Origin: HyVt-560 sp964577195
GTDB lineage: Bacteria > Pseudomonadota > Gammaproteobacteria > UWMA-0217
DNA length: 7,460 nt
Reading direction: 5' to 3'
Assembly (NCBI GenBank): GCA_964577195.1
Contig: CAZNYF010000141.1
Span: 1-7,460, forward strand
Made by a program: the position numbers and the translations under genes. Positions 5,202 through 7,460 of the stretch are shown here, piece by piece. Within the stretch, counting starts at the first letter, position 1. Every line of letters starts with the position of its first letter. The notes below the pieces were generated by a model. The model saw only the letters and a program-made list of their open reading frames with translations. It had not been told where the DNA came from and did not search any database.

Positions 5202-6620
5202 ATGCGTACTTTTAATACAGTTCTATCTATCTTTTTCTGTGCCTCACTGGTTGCTTGTGGTGACCCAAGCAAAGATAGCGGCGTTATCAAAAATCTTGAT
5301 GATCAAGTTCTAGGTGATGAAGGTGAAGCAAGAAATGAAAATCGGAATATGACGCGCGATACCATCGAAGACCAATCACTGGACATTAACCTTGGAGAAA
5401 TTGCACTTCCTACGGATGCCTCCGTATCGATTGAAACGCCACCCTCTAATGGGGAGGTTTTGATTAGTGAGTCTCAGTTCGCTATTTATCAACCAATCTC
5501 CGGGTTCCTCGGAAACGACGAATTTAAATACAGTGTGCTTCAAGCCAATGGTCAGAAAGACATCTACACCATCGCCATTAACGTCGCCGCTAAAATTCCT
5601 GTAGTTAGCGCTAAAATTACAGTGGTTCAAGTTACCCGTTGGAAAAATGATGCCACCGCGGCCTATACCATCATTCATGATGATTTATGTGCCTGGGACG
5701 TTTCCGTAGGCAGCATGTTTCTTCGTTGGAGAGAACTTTCCGAAAGAAACCTTGTAGCTGGATACGGAGTCATTGCTGGCAGCTGTGGAGAAAACGAATT
5801 TACAGAGATGCACAAGATGGTCGATGCTGGAATGGAGATGGTGAATCACTCCTATTCTCATATTGATCTTGATCTTGATGAAAACGTCACAGAGTGGGAC
5901 ACCGAGATGGACCTCTCCACAGAAATTTTGCGACAACAGGGGTTTGACGTGAACTACTTCGTCTTCCCGTTTGATTCTTTTAACGAAGCTATGTTTCAAA
6001 GACTCAATAACAACCTCGGTTATCTCGGTTCACGCGGCGGGCGACGTGACAACGTAATGGGTGTGGTTAATTCAGACACCATGAACGCCGACGATGTCAT
6101 CGAACCCTTTCGCAATAGATTTGATATTTATAATGAGCTCGACCCCCCTGAATTTCGTTTTTCAGCCTACGCCGGTGGCAACCCACTCGACGAATACGTT
6201 GATGATGCCATTAACCAGGGCGGCTGGGCGCTCAGAGAGCTACATGGCATTGAGTTCGAAGCTTCGTGGGGCAATGTCCCTTTAGTTGACTACCTGAATC
6301 ATCTTGATTATGTGCAAAATTTGGTAGCCCAAAACAGTCTCTGGGTAGGAACGCCGACCGATGTTACTCGCTACCGCGCATCGCGAACTTATTGTGGCGA
6401 TGCCGTGATCAGCGAAGGTACGATTAATTTCACAACGCCTACTGCCGCTGGTTGTCAAAAATACGCAACACCTTTAAGCGTCATTGTCACCGTAGATAAT
6501 CAAGCAACCATTAAAGCCGTACAAAACGGGAAAGAGCTACCCATAGAGTCCATTACTGATTTGCAATACATGCTTAACATTGATCCAACCAAAGGTGCCA
6601 CTGAATTTATTTCTGAATAA
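5202..6620 (+). CDS. Lipoprotein with Ig-like domain and NodB-type polysaccharide deacetylase domain
   Basis: A 472-residue secreted lipoprotein. Residues 1-18 are a signal peptide ending in the lipobox LVAC, so Cys19 would be lipidated. Gly20 at +2 is not the Asp retention signal, so outer-membrane sorting is likely. A polar acidic linker (20-60) leads to one Ig/cadherin-like domain (about 60-128) of the type 'TPPSNGEV...YQPISGFLGNDEFKYSV', common in surface proteins. A CE4/NodB-like domain follows (about 140-395). Its motif 1 is HDD with Asp160 and Asp161, and motif 2 is NHSYSH with His216 and His220 as metal ligands. Motif 3 may be FPFDSF (255-260), and motif 5 is ELHGIE with His348. Cys163, Cys195, Cys398 and Cys418 could form disulfides. 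A beta-rich tail (about 400-472) resembles the trailing domain of such deacetylases. It probably removes acetyl (or other acyl) groups from a polysaccharide, substrate unknown. Motifs 3 and 4 are divergent, so activity needs proof. Confidence 0.85.
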   Translation: MRTFNTVLSIFFCASLVACGDPSKDSGVIKNLDDQVLGDEGEARNENRNMTRDTIEDQSLDINLGEIALPTDASVSIETPPSNGEVLISESQFAIYQPISGFLGNDEFKYSVLQANGQKDIYTIAINVAAKIPVVSAKITVVQVTRWKNDATAAYTIIHDDLCAWDVSVGSMFLRWRELSERNLVAGYGVIAGSCGENEFTEMHKMVDAGMEMVNHSYSHIDLDLDENVTEWDTEMDLSTEILRQQGFDVNYFVFPFDSFNEAMFQRLNNNLGYLGSRGGRRDNVMGVVNSDTMNADDVIEPFRNRFDIYNELDPPEFRFSAYAGGNPLDEYVDDAINQGGWALRELHGIEFEASWGNVPLVDYLNHLDYVQNLVAQNSLWVGTPTDVTRYRASRTYCGDAVISEGTINFTTPTAAGCQKYATPLSVIVTVDNQATIKAVQNGKELPIESITDLQYMLNIDPTKGATEFISE

Positions 6621-6631
6621 TTTGTTATTCA

Positions 6632-6677
6632 CCGATGACTCAATGCAAATCTGATTTGGATAGCACTGAGTCATCGG
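6632..6677. terminator. Bidirectional hairpin between convergent genes
   Basis: CCGATGACTCA (6632-6642) is perfectly mirrored by TGAGTCATCGG (6667-6677). After one A/C mismatch, TGC/GCA continues the stem, giving 14 pairs of 15 with a 16-base loop. It starts 11 bases after the lipoprotein stop on the plus strand and two bases after the sulfotransferase stop on the minus strand, so it can serve both. Neither side has a true T-run, only AT-rich sequence. It is therefore an atypical terminator, or a 3'-end-protecting stem. Confidence 0.65.
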
Positions 6678-6679
6678 AA

Positions 6680-7342
6680 TCAATCAGGGTCAAACTGATA
6701 AGATAGCATTTCAATATCTTTGGCAAAATGTGCGGCTACCAGGGCGGCAGTATCATCAGTATAATAACTCCGGTAGTCATTCTTTCTATCCACCGCTTTT
6801 CTTTTTTGCGGTAACGCTATCTGATTAATACCAATTTTTTCACAGGCAAAATCAAAGTCCTGCTGTAACTGTTCAGTACGACCAATAAAATCAACCAATT
6901 TATTACCGTGTAAATCCACTAAATAATCGGTTTGTAGCTCCAACGATGTATCAATGTGATATTGATAAGGTCGATCTGGATCAAATTTCCAACGCATAAA
7001 CGTATTAAAGTTATCAATCCCGTTCATGACCTGCGGCCGTTCACGTTTAATATGATAAAAAGAGCTAACTTGTAAATCCCAGGGGTTTCTAACAAAAGAA
7101 AATTTAAATAAATTTGTAAAAAGTTCCTCAGGCAGCATTTCTTTGGCAGCAATAATTTTACTGTGACGAGGAAATTTTGTACCCAGCTTGTGCCCCGTCA
7201 TATGACTGAAACGATGACATAAAAACATCATCGGATAGTAAGGATCCCGCCAACGAAGCTTATTTAACGCTGCACGAACACTCGTGCCACCCGTCTTAGC
7301 AATATGGATAAACAGAAACTGATATCGATTTGATAGAAGCAT
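6680..7342 (-). CDS. Sulfotransferase family protein (carbohydrate sulfotransferase type)
   Basis: A 220-residue P-loop sulfotransferase that would move sulfate from PAPS to an acceptor, most likely a glycan. The 5'-phosphosulfate-binding loop is HIAKTGGTS at residues 13-21, preceded by the hydrophobic strand FLFI. The 3'-phosphate-binding motif is FSFVRNPWDLQVSSF (81-95), with Arg85 and Ser93 as the usual ligands. The C-terminal pattern YRSYYTDDTAALVAAHFAKDI...YQF (190-217) is typical of bacterial Sulfotransfer_2-like proteins. No signal peptide or membrane segment is evident, so it is probably cytoplasmic. I chose ATG 7342-7340, which places the start 12 residues before the binding loop as in relatives. 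A TTG at 7399 would add 19 residues, but it lies upstream of the likely -10 box. No clear Shine-Dalgarno is visible. The sequence looks more AT-rich than the fad genes, possibly from transfer. It is convergent with the deacetylase lipoprotein. Acceptor unknown. Confidence 0.85.
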   Translation of the reverse strand: MLLSNRYQFLFIHIAKTGGTSVRAALNKLRWRDPYYPMMFLCHRFSHMTGHKLGTKFPRHSKIIAAKEMLPEELFTNLFKFSFVRNPWDLQVSSFYHIKRERPQVMNGIDNFNTFMRWKFDPDRPYQYHIDTSLELQTDYLVDLHGNKLVDFIGRTEQLQQDFDFACEKIGINQIALPQKRKAVDRKNDYRSYYTDDTAALVAAHFAKDIEMLSYQFDPD

Positions 7343-7372
7343 AATAGGGTGTGGCACGGCTGTAGAGCTACC

Positions 7373-7399
7373 ATTATACTGAATTGATAGTGGTATCAA
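7373..7399 (-). promoter_or_regulatory. Candidate sulfotransferase promoter with overlapping palindrome
   Basis: Read on the minus strand, TTGATA (7399-7394) is followed after 15 bases by a perfect TATAAT (7378-7373), about 30 bases before the ATG at 7342. The spacer is shorter than the ideal 17. TTGATA is also one arm of a perfect 6-bp inverted repeat, TTGATA-CCAC-TATCAA (7399-7384), covering the -35 and spacer, which is where an operator would sit. If transcription starts here, the upstream TTG at 7399 cannot be the start codon. Confidence 0.45.
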
Positions 7400-7460
7400 A
7401 AAACATTCAATCCATCACGGAAAATCTCTCCACACCGCCCTTTAGGGACGAATAAACAAT

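Noticed and set aside
7400..7460. Possible 3' end of another minus-strand gene at the window edge
   Set aside because: Two minus-strand frames stay open from the edge for about 17-20 codons, one ending in ...RFSVMD and the other in ...RDGLNVF, but this is too short to tell coding from chance.

Overview
The window looks like chromosomal DNA of a gammaproteobacterium. The best evidence is a fadBA operon whose two proteins keep the Escherichia coli residue numbering at every catalytic site I can read. The adjoining RbgA/YlqF-type GTPase is absent from E. coli but occurs in other gammaproteobacteria. A sulfotransferase and a lipid-anchored polysaccharide deacetylase would suit a marine or surface-associated lifestyle, but that is inference.

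Layout. (1) 18-935, minus: ribosome-assembly GTPase RbgA/YlqF. (2) 936-1145: intergenic DNA with a REP-like hairpin and two short G/C-rich 7-bp tandem repeats. (3) 1146-4477, minus: fadA and fadB, read fadB then fadA with a 4-base ATGA overlap, together giving the fatty-acid beta-oxidation complex. (4) 4478-5201: a 724-base gap. It holds the probable fadB promoter, a 163-bp TA-flanked palindromic element of MITE type (4645-4807), an AT-rich stretch with no recognisable gene, and a G-rich hexamer/heptamer repeat just before the next gene. (5) 5202-6620, plus: a lipoprotein with an Ig-like domain and a NodB-type deacetylase domain. (6) 6632-6677: a strong hairpin shared by two convergent genes. 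(7) 6680-7342, minus: a P-loop sulfotransferase of the carbohydrate type, with a recognisable -10 box and a palindrome over its -35 region.

How the parts relate. FadB and FadA form one alpha2beta2 beta-oxidation enzyme and are co-translated. RbgA is an independent housekeeping gene. The deacetylase lipoprotein and the sulfotransferase converge, so they are not one operon. Both are predicted to modify polysaccharide and they may have a common theme at the cell surface. The right half (from about 4640) looks more AT-rich and more accessory than the fad region.

The observation most worth following is the palindromic element. Its arms differ by 11 transitions in the middle segment, and all 11 keep G-U pairing in a plus-strand RNA and break pairing in a minus-strand RNA. 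No defence, CRISPR or phage system is visible. Three of the protein starts were moved inward from longer possible frames (fadB, the lipoprotein, the sulfotransferase), using ribosome-binding sites, a promoter position or family N-termini.
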